From Massilia alkalitolerans DSM 17462 (GTDB taxonomy: Bacteria > Pseudomonadota > Gammaproteobacteria > Burkholderiales > Burkholderiaceae_D): a stretch of DNA of 64,000 nucleotides. Both the position numbers and the translations under genes were made by a program. How positions within the stretch are numbered: the stretch's first letter is position 1; each line of letters opens with the position of its first letter. Below the pieces are notes generated by a model that was not told where the DNA came from, did no database searches, and saw only the letters and a program-made list of their open reading frames with translations. Shown here piece after piece: positions 1-8,498 of the stretch. The stretch covers positions 18,452 through 82,451 of the forward strand of contig NZ_ATYR01000029.1 of NCBI RefSeq assembly GCF_000427785.1. Reading direction: 5' to 3'.

Positions 1-2
1 TT

Positions 3-248
3 ATGTCGACCGCCTGGACAGACGGCCGCACGAAGGCGCATGCGGAATTCAAGGAGTTCCTGGCGTCGCAGAACGTGACGATCACGCCGATCGAGGCGGG
101 AGCTTTTCGCGAATCCGGCACCACAGTCCCTACAGTGCGGCTGGACTTCAAGGAGGTCAACGTGCCGCGCGTGGCGCAGGACTTCCAATACGACCCGGCC
201 CTGGAGGAAGTGGAGCAGGAAGAGCCATTCGCCCTGACGATGCAATAA
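3..248 (+). CDS. Hypothetical protein, possibly cut by the window edge
   Basis: Reads as 81 residues from an ATG at base 3. Only two bases precede that ATG, so this may be the C-terminal end of a longer protein. The product is acidic, especially near its C-terminus (several Glu in residues 68-75), and has no signal peptide or membrane segment. I do not recognise a family. It ends 15 bp before the inverted repeat of the downstream toxin/antitoxin-like operon. Coding is inferred from GC-rich codon use only. Confidence 0.45.
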   Translation: MSTAWTDGRTKAHAEFKEFLASQNVTITPIEAGAFRESGTTVPTVRLDFKEVNVPRVAQDFQYDPALEEVEQEEPFALTMQ

Positions 249-263
249 ATACACCTCTCAACA

Positions 264-303
264 ATTCCTAGTTTATCTAAAGAAGTTTAGATAAACTAGG
301 AAT
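264..303. promoter_or_regulatory. Perfect 18-bp inverted repeat, putative operator of the AbiE-like operon
   Basis: Arms at 264-281 and 286-303 are exact reverse complements around a 4-base loop (gaag). The arms are AT-rich with no following T-run, which argues against a terminator. The repeat ends 15 bp before the ATG of the AbiEii-like gene, whose ribosome site (ggag, 310-313) comes right after. AbiE-type antitoxins are known to repress their own operon by binding inverted repeats in the promoter, so autoregulation is the likely role. Confidence 0.65.
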
Positions 304-318
304 CATATCGGAGCCAAT

Positions 319-1218
319 ATGCCAAAACGTCAAATTTCCCCCACTGAGGCCTTCGACCTGCGTCAGGCTCTCCATGTGTCCGTACTCGAGGCCCTGATGG
401 CTTCGCGCCGATGGGCGCCGGGCGAACTGATTTTCCAGGGTGGCACGAGCCTTCATCTGGTGCACGGTTCCCCTCGGTTCTCCGAAGACCTGGACTTCCT
501 GGTCTCCGATGCGCTCAAGCTCGGCTCGATCGGCACGTCGGTGCAGTCGCGGCTGGCCGGCATGCCCTGGGTACCTGCAGACATGGCGCTGAGCGTGACG
601 CCGGCCAAAGATGGGCGCAATCCTCACATGTTCGATGTGGCCATCAGCGGCGAGGGCGTGCTGGGCTCGGTGCGGGTGAAGGTCGAGTTGTGGCAGGCGC
701 CAGCCGAGGCGCTCAAGCCGTTGGCCACCACTGTCTCACCCGTACGCGTCATCGTTGGCCGTGCGGCTGGCGCTCAGGCCTTCGTGCCGACGCTCGAACT
801 CAGGGAGATCTTCGCCGACAAGGTGTTCGCAGTGGCGGCGCGCCCATACTTGAAGCCGCGGGATGTATTCGATCTGTACTGGTTGGCCGAGCGTGGCGAG
901 GCCAGCTCGTGCACGAGCGAAGACCTGCAGATCCGCCTGGCCACGTATCCGAACGAGGCGCCGGAAAGCTGGCTGGAGAAGGCCGCCGTGCGGCGCCAGG
1001 AGCTCCTGGGGTCGGCCAAGCAGGTGAAGGCGGACCTGCGCCGTTGGTTGCCTGCGTCGTGGCCCCTGACGGACGACAAGGTGGCCGCCATGGTCGAGGC
1101 TTCGGTCGCAGCACTCGACCGCGGCGTGCACAGCATGCGCGAGCTCGCGGATGCGCGAGTAGCGTCGGCCGACGAAGATCAGGACGTCGAGCCTGAAGGA
1201 GATTACCCAGCACCATGA
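319..1218 (+). CDS. AbiEii/AbiGii-type nucleotidyltransferase toxin
   Basis: 299 residues, a usual size for AbiEii-like nucleotidyltransferases, the toxin half of type IV abortive-infection toxin/antitoxin systems. Visible motifs: the GGTS nucleotide-binding turn at 41-44, RFSEDLDF at 53-60 carrying the paired metal-binding Asp residues, EIFADKV at 163-169 and KPRDVFDLYWL at 179-189. The family is thought to transfer nucleotides to RNA targets. The start has a good ribosome site (ggag, 5-bp gap). The stop overlaps the next start as ATGA, so the pair is translationally coupled. The toxin comes first here, whereas classical abiE operons have the antitoxin first. The acidic tail (about 280-299) is extra. 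Confidence 0.8.
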   Translation: MPKRQISPTEAFDLRQALHVSVLEALMASRRWAPGELIFQGGTSLHLVHGSPRFSEDLDFLVSDALKLGSIGTSVQSRLAGMPWVPADMALSVTPAKDGRNPHMFDVAISGEGVLGSVRVKVELWQAPAEALKPLATTVSPVRVIVGRAAGAQAFVPTLELREIFADKVFAVAARPYLKPRDVFDLYWLAERGEASSCTSEDLQIRLATYPNEAPESWLEKAAVRRQELLGSAKQVKADLRRWLPASWPLTDDKVAAMVEASVAALDRGVHSMRELADARVASADEDQDVEPEGDYPAP

Positions 1219-1841
1219 AAAGCACGGTTTCCGCTTACGAGCGCCTCGGCGCGCTGTCGCCAGTCTTCCGGGGCGCCGAGCTGACTGTTCGGTTCCAGTG
1301 GACGTCGAAAACAGCCTCGCATTACCTCTACCTGTGGAAGCGGCGTGGCCTCGTGGAGTCTCTCGGCGGCCATAGTGATGTTTTCGCGAACCTGGTGGTG
1401 TGCCGCGAGCCCGACTGGGAAGCGGCGCTGCGCCTGGCCATGCCGTCGGCAGTGCTCATGGGCGTTGAGGTGCTCCGGCGCGCCGGATGGACGACCCAGA
1501 TTCCATTTCGCCCGGAAGTGGCGGTCAACTCGGCTGAGCCGGTGTACCAGGTAGACCACTTTGACGTGAAGCCGCGGCCTCCAGGCTGGTTCAAGCTGCT
1601 GGCGCCGGGCATTTGCCGATCGCAGGCTCGCGGCCCGAGCTCGCTGTCTCCCGGCTGGGCGCTGGCTGAGATGATCAGGTCGGAAGGATGGGGCGCATGT
1701 GGGCTGACGCCCGACGACATCTACTGGGACGAAGTGAGCGACCAGGATCGAGCCGACTGGGCGCAGGCGTGCGAGCAGCTTGGACTTGGCGAGATTTCGA
1801 TGAACCCGGATGAGGACGGAGGCCGTAGCCGCTACAGGTGA
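1215..1841 (+). CDS. AbiEi-like antitoxin / transcriptional regulator
   Basis: 208 residues, overlapping the toxin gene by 4 bp. The N-terminal 50 residues read as a winged helix-turn-helix (TSKTASHYLYLWKRRGLVE), and the C-terminal half has the pattern LSPGWALAEM...GWGACGLTPDDI that I associate with AbiEi-like proteins. The likely job is to neutralise the upstream nucleotidyltransferase and repress the operon through the inverted repeat at 264-303. The assignment depends more on the partner gene than on the sequence alone; a stand-alone regulator is the alternative. Confidence 0.6.
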   Translation: MKSTVSAYERLGALSPVFRGAELTVRFQWTSKTASHYLYLWKRRGLVESLGGHSDVFANLVVCREPDWEAALRLAMPSAVLMGVEVLRRAGWTTQIPFRPEVAVNSAEPVYQVDHFDVKPRPPGWFKLLAPGICRSQARGPSSLSPGWALAEMIRSEGWGACGLTPDDIYWDEVSDQDRADWAQACEQLGLGEISMNPDEDGGRSRYR

Positions 1842-1851
1842 CGCACGCCGG

Positions 1852-2370
1852 TTAACGCCCTGGCTTCCACCCTGGCGGCGCCTGTCCGGGCAAAGGAACC
1901 GCATTGCAAGGTATCGAGCGATACCGGTAACCCGAGAACAAGGGATGGCCATCGAGGGTGCATTGGTACAGTACTGTCGCTGCGGGTGCGCCGCTTCGCT
2001 TGCGCGTGGCCTCGGCCATGTCGACCGCCTTGTGCTCCTTGATGAAAGCGCATACGGTTTTGGGCGGCTTGCGGCCGCGATAGCGTTGTTCTGCCTGCTG
2101 GATCCCGGAGTCGATCCACTCCTGCAGCCTGGTGTCGGTCACCAGCGGGGATTGCTGCAGGATCGCACTGCGCCACTCGTCGTAGTCGGGTTGGCGACTG
2201 ATGCGCGCTTGCCCGTCGATGCACATTTCCCCGAGGGCACGGAAGAACGCGGCACTGCGCGTCGTCGCGTGCAGCTCGTTTATGTCGACGGCATGGACCG
2301 GCGAGCCGAGGGTGGCGCAGGATGCCATGGGAAGCAGGCAGCGCCGGATGAAGCGGTTCGTTTTCGTCAT
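1852..2370 (-). CDS. Hypothetical exported protein
   Basis: 172 residues from the ATG at 2370, chosen because it gives a typical signal peptide: basic start (TKTNRFIRR), hydrophobic core, cleavage near SPVHA. Starts further upstream (TTG at 2400, ATG at 2388) would add up to 10 residues. The mature protein is helical and polar, with Cys residues near 37, 90, 119 and 137, and ends in a Pro-rich tail (VPLPGQAPPGWKPGR). No family recognised. It is convergent with the AbiEi-like gene, 10 bp apart. Confidence 0.6.
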   Translation of the reverse strand: MTKTNRFIRRCLLPMASCATLGSPVHAVDINELHATTRSAAFFRALGEMCIDGQARISRQPDYDEWRSAILQQSPLVTDTRLQEWIDSGIQQAEQRYRGRKPPKTVCAFIKEHKAVDMAEATRKRSGAPAATVLYQCTLDGHPLFSGYRYRSIPCNAVPLPGQAPPGWKPGR

Positions 2371-2493
2371 GTTGGCTGACTGGCGCATCTCAGTTTTCAA
2401 TGACGCCCGGAGCCGGACTGAAGCGACAGTCGGCCGACGCGCCAGGCGCGCGATCGCATCGTACGCTTCGCGCGGCGTGGTTTAGGAATAATT

Positions 2494-3297
2494 TCAACGT
2501 CCCAGACTCGACGGCAGGATCCCTTTCTTGCAGCGGCTGGGGAAATCCGTATTCAGCTTGTATTCGCGCTCGTACTCATTGGCAGACTTGTACAGCCCGG
2601 ATTCCTTGTACTCGGCCATCCACGCGTCCCTGCACAGTTCCAGATTACGCACAGTGGTGGGATCGTCAACGACGACTTCCCCCGCCTTGTACATCAGCTC
2701 GTAGTACACCTCGCCACGCGCGTTGAAATGCTGGGTGAGACCGTCCAGCTGCTCATGCGCAAAGTGCTCGATCTTCTTGAGCCGTCCGTCACCGAAGGTC
2801 TTGACAGGACCGTCTTTCATCCCGTCCTTGAACTGGACAATCTTGTAGCCAACGATCTTGGTGCTCGTGAAGTTGTCGTTCAGGTCAGTCAGCATGTAGC
2901 CGGACGGCTTGCCATTCTTCCACTCGACGTGGCCGACCAGCTCTCCCTGTGCAGTCCATGCCTTCTCGGCGCCGGTCCTGACGCCATTGGCCGCATGGTA
3001 CTGCCTCATGAGCGTCTTGCCGTCGTCGCGATTATAGAAATCCTGTGCGCCATGCTCGCGACCATTCTTCCAGCGGCGGATCGCGATCAGGTTCTTATTA
3101 TAGATATCGTAGACTTTCTCTTCGCCTTCCTTGGGCTTCTTATTCGCGTTCAGCACCCTGCCGGCCGCCTTGTAGCGCTCGCATTCAGCTTGCCGATTCT
3201 TGAAGTACGCTGTCTCGCAGATCTCGATTTGCGCGTGGCTGGATGCGCTGACGGCGAACAGGGAAGCGAGGAAAAGGAATTTACGCATGGGTTTCAT
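2494..3297 (-). CDS. Exported MORN/YwqK-like repeat protein
   Basis: 267 residues with a clear signal peptide (KFLFLASLFAVSASSHA). The mature part has several MORN-like or YwqK-like repeats: segments of about 20 residues of the form W/F-x-NG-x-x-x-G, such as IRRWKNGREHGAQDFY, VEWKNGKPSGYM and VQFKDGMKDGPVKTF. Such proteins form extended beta structures; YwqK-like proteins occur as immunity factors in secreted toxin pairs, but no toxin partner is visible here. Cys residues at both ends could form disulfides. An alternative start lies 9 bp downstream. Confidence 0.65.
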   Translation of the reverse strand: MKPMRKFLFLASLFAVSASSHAQIEICETAYFKNRQAECERYKAAGRVLNANKKPKEGEEKVYDIYNKNLIAIRRWKNGREHGAQDFYNRDDGKTLMRQYHAANGVRTGAEKAWTAQGELVGHVEWKNGKPSGYMLTDLNDNFTSTKIVGYKIVQFKDGMKDGPVKTFGDGRLKKIEHFAHEQLDGLTQHFNARGEVYYELMYKAGEVVVDDPTTVRNLELCRDAWMAEYKESGLYKSANEYEREYKLNTDFPSRCKKGILPSSLGR

Positions 3298-3548
3298 TAA
3301 TATGTGGTTCGCGGCACGGAACGATATCTCGACGTGATGACGGGATTGCGGACCGCCGCCGATTCAATACCAGGCAAGTTGTGCCAGGAGGGAGTGCAGG
3401 AAGGCCTAGCGACCGGACGCCATCTGCTCCGGCGCCTTGAAGCGGGGGTGTTAATTGTAGCTCAGTGATTGCTTTACGGCATCGTCCAGCGCACCGGTTC
3501 GCCAAGTTTATGCATGACAGGTAAGCGGCGTGGCGCCATGCTCAAGGA

Positions 3549-3926
3549 TCAACCAAGCGCGACCAGGTGGAATAGGAGCGGCACGCCCAGCGACATCATG
3601 CCCAGGAGCGGTGCGATCCCGAGCACGCCGGAGGTGCGTCCGGGGCCGCTACGCCGTAGGATGAACAGCCAGGCCAGCGGCTCCAGCATCGCGCACACCG
3701 CGATCGCCTGGCTCCATGCGACGTCGAGGTAGGCCACCAGTGTCAGGTGCAACAGCGGAGCTAGAGCCCAGCACCACAGGTCGCCTGCCAGCTCCCGCGC
3801 GCCTCTACGACTGCCAGGTTGCGCCGACTTGGCCTGGAACGCGTCTTCGAGCGCGCCCGCAGCGCCTTCGCCGAGTGCCGCCAGGGCGTGGTACAGCGAC
3901 CGCGCGCCGCGGCGCCACCCGGCGTG
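3549..3926 (-). pseudogene. 5'-truncated inner-membrane protein relic
   Basis: The frame is open from just after a TAG at 3927-3929 down to the stop at 3549. It reads as a plausible protein: an amphipathic segment (SLYHALAALGEGAAGALEDAF) followed by two or three hydrophobic stretches (WCWALAPLLHLTLVAYLDVA; VLGIAPLLGMMSLGVPLLF). No ATG or GTG start exists in the open part; the first possible start is a TTG at 3752, inside a hydrophobic segment. I infer the remnant of a longer membrane protein. Family unknown. Confidence 0.4.
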
Positions 3927-3963
3927 CTACTGGCCGATCGCCGAGAGCGCGGCACCAGTCAAA

Positions 3964-3997
3964 ATGTTGCGCTCAACATGTCGTTCTGAGCTATTAT
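3964..3997 (+). promoter_or_regulatory. Putative promoter with dyad for the GGDEF gene
   Basis: A perfect 6-bp dyad, ATGTTG-cgct-CAACAT (3964-3979), overlaps a TTGCGC -35-like box (3967-3972). A TATTAT -10-like box follows at 3992-3997 after 19 bp. A further CAACAT lies at 4008-4013. The arrangement would suit control by a dimeric regulator just upstream of the diguanylate cyclase gene. Prediction only. Confidence 0.4.
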
Positions 3998-4055
3998 TGC
4001 ACTTGCACAACATTTGCCGGGCTTCGCAGGCCTGCTCATCCGCAAGAGGCTTGTT

Positions 4056-5018
4056 TTGGACCAGATCGCGACCTATGGTGCTTACCGCACCGCTCCCCTC
4101 CATGAGCTAGAGCTATTCCAAGGCGAAACCGATCCAGCCGTAGGCGAGATGGTCGCCGACTGTGCGATCGTGCGAGTATTGGCCGGCAAGCCGGTCGAGC
4201 ACGAAGGTCGTGCGCGCATCTATATCGTCCTGGCGGGCGAGCTCGAAGTTGCGGCCAGTGCGAACGCCGGCGGCGGCGTATCCAGCACTGTGTTGCCCGG
4301 CGAGTGCGTGGGTGAGCATGCGGTGCTCGACGGCGCGGCGGAGCTGGCCACCATGACGGCAGTGCAGGACAGCGAGCTGCTGGTGATCGAGTCGGATACC
4401 GTCTGGGCGCTGATCGAGCGGTCGCACCTTGTCTCGCGCAACCTCCTGCGTCTCCTTTCCTTCCGCATTCGCGCGGCGAACGCGATGCTGCAACGCCGCC
4501 AGAAGCTGGGTGACTTTTACCGCCAGCTCTCGCTCAACGACGCGCTCACCGGCTTGTACAACCGGGCCTGGCTCAACGAGATGCTTCCCAAGCTCGCCTC
4601 GCGCGCCATGGAGCAGGGCAGCGCCCTGTCCCTGTTGATGATTGATCTCGACCATTTCAAGCGCTTCAACGACACGCATGGGCATCCTGCCGGCGACGCC
4701 GCCTTGGCGGCCGCGGCGGGCGCGATTCGCAGTGCTCTACGGCCGACGGATTTCGCCGTGCGCTATGGGGGAGAGGAAATGATGGTGCTGCTGCCCCACA
4801 CGACCCAGGAGCAGGCGCTCAGCGTCGCAGGGCGCCTATGCGAGTGCCTGCGAACGGCCGCGGTGTTTGACGACATGCGGTTGCCGCTGCCGCACATCAC
4901 CGGCTCGCTCGGCCTGGCCAGCCTCGGGCCGGACGGGAACGAGCGCGCCCTGATGGATGCGGCCGACGCAGCCCTGTATCGTGCGAAGGAACAGGGCCGG
5001 AATCGCGTCTGTACGTGA
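4056..5018 (+). CDS. Diguanylate cyclase with N-terminal cyclic-nucleotide-binding-like domain
   Basis: 320 residues from a TTG at 4056, chosen because AAGAGG lies 6 bp upstream; a TTG at 4014 would add 14 residues but has no ribosome site. Residues about 15-115 look like a cNMP-binding (Crp-like) beta-roll (IYIVLAGELEVAA; VLPGECVGEHAVL). A linker helix leads into a GGDEF domain with DALTGLYNR, MIDLDHFKRFNDTHGH and the active loop GGEEM at about 238-242. An RxxD inhibitory site (RPTD) sits five residues before the loop, so c-di-GMP product inhibition is expected. GGEEF-type loops are normally active. The combination suggests a cytosolic cyclase tuned by a bound small ligand. Confidence 0.85.
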   Translation: MDQIATYGAYRTAPLHELELFQGETDPAVGEMVADCAIVRVLAGKPVEHEGRARIYIVLAGELEVAASANAGGGVSSTVLPGECVGEHAVLDGAAELATMTAVQDSELLVIESDTVWALIERSHLVSRNLLRLLSFRIRAANAMLQRRQKLGDFYRQLSLNDALTGLYNRAWLNEMLPKLASRAMEQGSALSLLMIDLDHFKRFNDTHGHPAGDAALAAAAGAIRSALRPTDFAVRYGGEEMMVLLPHTTQEQALSVAGRLCECLRTAAVFDDMRLPLPHITGSLGLASLGPDGNERALMDAADAALYRAKEQGRNRVCT

Positions 5019-5043
5019 CGGTCGCATCGAGCAGGGATGAGCG

Positions 5044-5748
5044 TCAGGCCATCCTTGCGGTGCAGGTGTCGCGGTCGTCCGGTGCCAGAGTAGCTTCGAC
5101 CTGGTCGAAGTCGATCTCGGAAAGCACGTCGCCCACGGGATCGCCCAGCTGGTCGACCCATTCGAAATAGGCGTCAGCGCCACGGCCGCATACGCGCAGC
5201 TGGTACACACCTTCGTCGAGCACCGCGGTGTGCAGCGTCGTGTTCGCATCGCGCGAGAGGTGGCCGCATTGCAGCGCCAGCTGGCCGCTCGACACCACGC
5301 TCGTGAAAACGTCTTCATACTTCAGCCCGGCGTCTTCCAGGACATGGCCGCGCGCCTTGGCCAGATCGCGCCATGCCTGGTTCTCGACCAGGTATTCGCC
5401 GCAGGTGACGTCGTCGCGGTCCTGCTCGTCGCCCCAGTAGTAGCGGCCGTCCGGAGCACGAGCGACGTCATAGCCATCATTACGCAGTTCGGTCTTGACC
5501 TGGTGTGCCAGCGCGATGCGCTCCGCGTCGGTACCGGCCAACCAGCACACGTCCGGATGGGCGCCGAGCGGCAGACCGAAGATGCGGCTCAGCTCGGCGG
5601 TGAACTTGGTTGCGGCCTCGAGCACGGTCCAGCCGGAACCATTGGACCAGAAGCCGGCGCCGTCGCCGGAGATGTCGGCTTGGCGGGCGGAATAGATGAC
5701 GACGTCGTCGTCGGGCAGGCTTGCGGCGGGGGTGGAGGTATTCGTCAT
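5044..5748 (-). CDS. Hypothetical protein
   Basis: 234 residues from the ATG at 5748 (a TTG at 5763 is the alternative). Acidic, soluble, without signal peptide or membrane segment. It contains aromatic-rich pieces such as FWSNGSGWTVLEAATKF and YFEWVDQLGDPVGDV, and a Cys-containing TCGEYLVENQAW. No family recognised. It is the last gene of a minus-strand run that begins at 6800. Neighbours are equally unknown, a pattern common in plasmid or phage accessory regions. Confidence 0.55.
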   Translation of the reverse strand: MTNTSTPAASLPDDDVVIYSARQADISGDGAGFWSNGSGWTVLEAATKFTAELSRIFGLPLGAHPDVCWLAGTDAERIALAHQVKTELRNDGYDVARAPDGRYYWGDEQDRDDVTCGEYLVENQAWRDLAKARGHVLEDAGLKYEDVFTSVVSSGQLALQCGHLSRDANTTLHTAVLDEGVYQLRVCGRGADAYFEWVDQLGDPVGDVLSEIDFDQVEATLAPDDRDTCTARMA

Positions 5749-5826
5749 GGCTATCGAGGACAAGTAGATTGCGCCGGCGCGCAGCGCGCCAGCTGGGGTT
5801 ATGTGCGGCCGAACCTGGCCGTGTGC

Positions 5827-6402
5827 TCAAGCGCGGGACGCCATGCTTTCCTGCTCGTGCTCCTCCGGACGCGCAGGTGGGATCGAAGCGAGTGCCGCGT
5901 TCGCGAGCTCGGGCGTGAGGCCAGCTTCGGTGAAGCGCTCGACGAGCCTGTCGTAGCTGTCGATCCCGGTGCCGACGGACACGAAGCCCTGGGCCTGCAG
6001 TTTGTAGAGAAGATTGGCGGTACCGAAGGCGCCTTCCGACTCATAGCCGTAGTCGACCATCAGGTGGCCATCGTCGACGCCGATCGCAACAGCGTTGTGG
6101 TCGGGCAGCGCCAGGATGCAGCGCCGCGTGCGCCCGGTCGCGTCGGCCACCAGGGTGTAGTAGGACATCATGGCTGGCAGCCATGGCGTGCCGGCCGGTG
6201 AGCCTGCGAACAGCGAGCGGTACATGCAGGTGCGGTTCGTCACTGGAAAGCCCTTTGCTTCGAGCATTGCACAGTGCTCCGCCAGCCGATTGGCCGCCTC
6301 TTCGAAGAGTTCGCGATCGCGGTAGTCGAAGTGCTCCACCTCGCGGCCACGCCAGGCGATGTAGCCGCCCCGTAATTGGGTGATCAGGTGCCGCGAGCTC
6401 AT
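5827..6402 (-). CDS. Hypothetical protein
   Basis: 191 residues; its ATG overlaps the stop of the upstream gene by 4 bp, so the two are coupled. The body looks globular (RHLITQLRGGYIAWRGREVE; MMSYYTLVADATGRTRRCIL; VDDGHLMVDYGYESEGAFG) with a charged C-terminal tail (PPARPEEHEQESMASRA). No export signal. I do not recognise a family. The overlap and conserved-looking composition make it a confident gene of unknown role. Confidence 0.6.
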   Translation of the reverse strand: MSSRHLITQLRGGYIAWRGREVEHFDYRDRELFEEAANRLAEHCAMLEAKGFPVTNRTCMYRSLFAGSPAGTPWLPAMMSYYTLVADATGRTRRCILALPDHNAVAIGVDDGHLMVDYGYESEGAFGTANLLYKLQAQGFVSVGTGIDSYDRLVERFTEAGLTPELANAALASIPPARPEEHEQESMASRA

Positions 6403-6800
6403 TGATGCATTCCTTCTGCCGGAGCGTCGATCGGCGCGACCTCTTCGGACAGGGCATCGACCAGGAGCGCATCAAGGATCGCAGGGTTCACCATGACATG
6501 CGGCTGGCGGATAATCGCATCGGTGTTGAACGCGGTCAGGCGGCGCACCGGTTCATCTTCGTCAGCGCCCTCGAGGTCGTAGTCGCCCAGCACCACCTGA
6601 ACGCCGAAGTTCGCGGTCGCGCCCTGGACCATGCCGCCTTCGAGGCCGACGTAGACCTTCGGCACAAAGCCGGCGCCAGTGACGGCCGCGCGCAGCTGCT
6701 CAAGTGCCGGCGCCGGCGCGCCGGCCGGGCCCGACAGGGTGTTGTTCAGGAGCGCAGCGAGTTGCTGCTCCATTTCTGGCGTCAGGGCGATGAGTTTCAT
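6399..6800 (-). CDS. Hypothetical protein
   Basis: 133 residues, first gene of a minus-strand operon with the 191-residue protein (4-bp overlap). A helical N-terminus (LTPEMEQQLAALLNNTL) and a mixed core (FVPKVYVGLEGGMVQGA; GVQVVLGDYDLEGADEDE) suggest a small soluble protein. No known family, metal site or membrane segment. Its promoter should lie within the 90 bp between 6800 and the divergent gene at 6891. Confidence 0.55.
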   Translation of the reverse strand: MKLIALTPEMEQQLAALLNNTLSGPAGAPAPALEQLRAAVTGAGFVPKVYVGLEGGMVQGATANFGVQVVLGDYDLEGADEDEPVRRLTAFNTDAIIRQPHVMVNPAILDALLVDALSEEVAPIDAPAEGMHQ

Positions 6801-6890
6801 GGTTCCTTTCGTGTCGTGGCAGCGCCACGGTTGATCGTCAAATTTGGCTTATTAGGGCTGATCAGGTCAGTGTAAGGAGCCGCCGCGGGC

Positions 6891-7703
6891 GTGGTTGCAC
6901 CCACAAGGTCGGACAGCTGGGTTATGTTTCTCCACGTCATTTTTTTGCTAGCCGACATGCCGCCTAACGCCGACACCAGCACTTCGTGCAAAACTGAACT
7001 CGCCGCCTACTTAGCGCGCCGCCTGGAATATTCCGTCGGGGGGCACTCAACGGGTGAGATCAGCGCCAGCCTGATCGAAGGCTTCATCGCGGACTTCGAG
7101 CGTGCCGGCGACTCCTCAGGCCAGCGTCGGCTTTCCCTGGTGTCGGGCTTCGACCAGATGGAGCTGGCCAACGCAAAGCAGGAATCCAAACAGGTCGCGG
7201 AGACGCTGCGCAGTGCCCTCGATCCAGCTCTCATCGCAGCCGTCGGCGAGCAGGCGCACCACGCTGGCACTCTGGCAACCCTGGTGGTGGAAGAAAACCG
7301 GGACATGAAAGCCCAGGTCCAGGCCGGCAACCTGGTAGTCGACATGCACAAGGATCTCGTGCAGATGCTTGGTGAGATGCTGCCCAAGCTCGAAGAGGCC
7401 AATGCGGACAAGGCGCCGCTGGCCACTGCGCGCGGCCTGCTTGATCGAGCGCTCGCGATCCAGGAGGGGCGCGGCGTGATCCCCACGGGCGTTTCTCCGA
7501 TCCGCATCCTTAATGCGATCGAGCGTGTGTCGACGGCGCACCACGAGATCCTGATGCGCCTCGGGAAAACGCTGGACAGCGCCACGCTCGTGCGCGGTAT
7601 CCGTGTGGTCGGCGAGGCCGCGAAACTGCTCGAAGAGATACACGGCCCGGCTGCCCAGGAGGAGCTGGACGACGAGGAGGGCGAGGCGCCCGGCCAACGC
7701 TGA
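6891..7703 (+). CDS. Hypothetical helical protein
   Basis: 270 residues from a GTG at 6891, which has AAGGAG 11 bp upstream; ATG codons at 6924 and 6957 are alternatives and the second would remove an odd hydrophobic start. Most of the protein is predicted alpha-helical with long charged stretches (KQESKQVAETLRSALDPALI; DMHKDLVQMLGEMLPKLEEA), and it ends in an acidic tail (EELDDEEGEA). No DNA-binding motif or enzyme signature seen. It is divergent from the operon at 6800. Confidence 0.55.
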   Translation: MVAPTRSDSWVMFLHVIFLLADMPPNADTSTSCKTELAAYLARRLEYSVGGHSTGEISASLIEGFIADFERAGDSSGQRRLSLVSGFDQMELANAKQESKQVAETLRSALDPALIAAVGEQAHHAGTLATLVVEENRDMKAQVQAGNLVVDMHKDLVQMLGEMLPKLEEANADKAPLATARGLLDRALAIQEGRGVIPTGVSPIRILNAIERVSTAHHEILMRLGKTLDSATLVRGIRVVGEAAKLLEEIHGPAAQEELDDEEGEAPGQR

Positions 7704-7744
7704 GCGCTGCGGTTCCGGCACCAGGCTTCGGCATACAATGGGGC

Positions 7745-8083
7745 ATGAAGAGATTCAAGACCCCCTTGACCAGAGCGGTCCTGCAGGAGATCCAGGCACG
7801 CAATCCGCAGCGCCCTGGTGATCAGCAATCGGACGACCTATACGCTGCGCTATGGGAGATTCAGCGGCTGCGCGCCATGGTGCTGCGCGCCGACCAGCTG
7901 CAGCGCGCCTATGGCGAAACGGTCGTTGGGGGAGGTCTGGAGTTGGTGCTGCAGGCGTTTCGCGCAGACCTGGCGCAAGAGCCGTGTGTGCTGGAGCAGG
8001 TAAACTTGCCCGAGCTGTCCGCCGGCCCCAGGATGCCGCCAGGTGATGGGGCGAACGAGGGACCGGCAACGGCCGGTCCGTAG
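7745..8083 (+). CDS. Small hypothetical protein
   Basis: 112 residues, 41 bp after the previous gene. A TACAAT box lies at 7734-7739, only 5 bp before the ATG, so the mRNA may have almost no leader. The N-terminal half is helical (YAALWEIQRLRAMVLRADQL), the C-terminus is Pro/Gly-rich and disordered. No family recognised. It is convergent with the gene ending at 8094. Confidence 0.5.
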   Translation: MKRFKTPLTRAVLQEIQARNPQRPGDQQSDDLYAALWEIQRLRAMVLRADQLQRAYGETVVGGGLELVLQAFRADLAQEPCVLEQVNLPELSAGPRMPPGDGANEGPATAGP

Positions 8084-8093
8084 TAGAGGTGCT

Positions 8094-8486
8094 TCACATG
8101 CCAGGTGCTTCGGTGGTGCCTTCTTCCTCGCCGTTTTCCTCGCTTTCGGCGAAGAGGTCGAGCGTTTGCGGCGCGGGCACTGGGGTTGCTTGCATCGGCG
8201 CCCTGGCCGGTCCCATGGCGGGCGCAGGTGTCGGCGCAGCGGTGGGCTTGTATGCAGGCGCGGGCTCGCTCGCGGCCAGCATCGCATCATAGTCGACTGT
8301 CGGCGCCCAGAACGGCTGGACAGGTACGATTTTCGGGATCGACATCGGCTTCACTGGCGCCTGGATGGCGCTGCTGCGCCGCGTATAGGCAGCGTGCTTC
8401 TCGTCGTCGCTGAGGGCATATTCGTCACGGCGAGACAGGTATGTCCTCGTGCCGCGGGCGTTGCCATAATTGCGGAATCGACCCAT
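8094..8486 (-). CDS. Hypothetical low-complexity protein
   Basis: 130 residues. The basic N-terminus (GRFRNYGNARGTRTYLSRRD) could touch nucleic acid. The middle is Pro/Ala-rich (AYKPTAAPTPAPAMGPARAP) and the tail acidic. This looks like an intrinsically disordered accessory protein of a mobile element; function unknown. Confidence 0.5.
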   Translation of the reverse strand: MGRFRNYGNARGTRTYLSRRDEYALSDDEKHAAYTRRSSAIQAPVKPMSIPKIVPVQPFWAPTVDYDAMLAASEPAPAYKPTAAPTPAPAMGPARAPMQATPVPAPQTLDLFAESEENGEEEGTTEAPGM

Positions 8487-8498
8487 GTTGTTACTCCT

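Noticed and set aside
6797..6991. 64-codon minus-strand frame upstream of the 133-residue protein
   Set aside because: Overlaps the start of the divergent gene at 6891 and covers the probable promoters; no motif.
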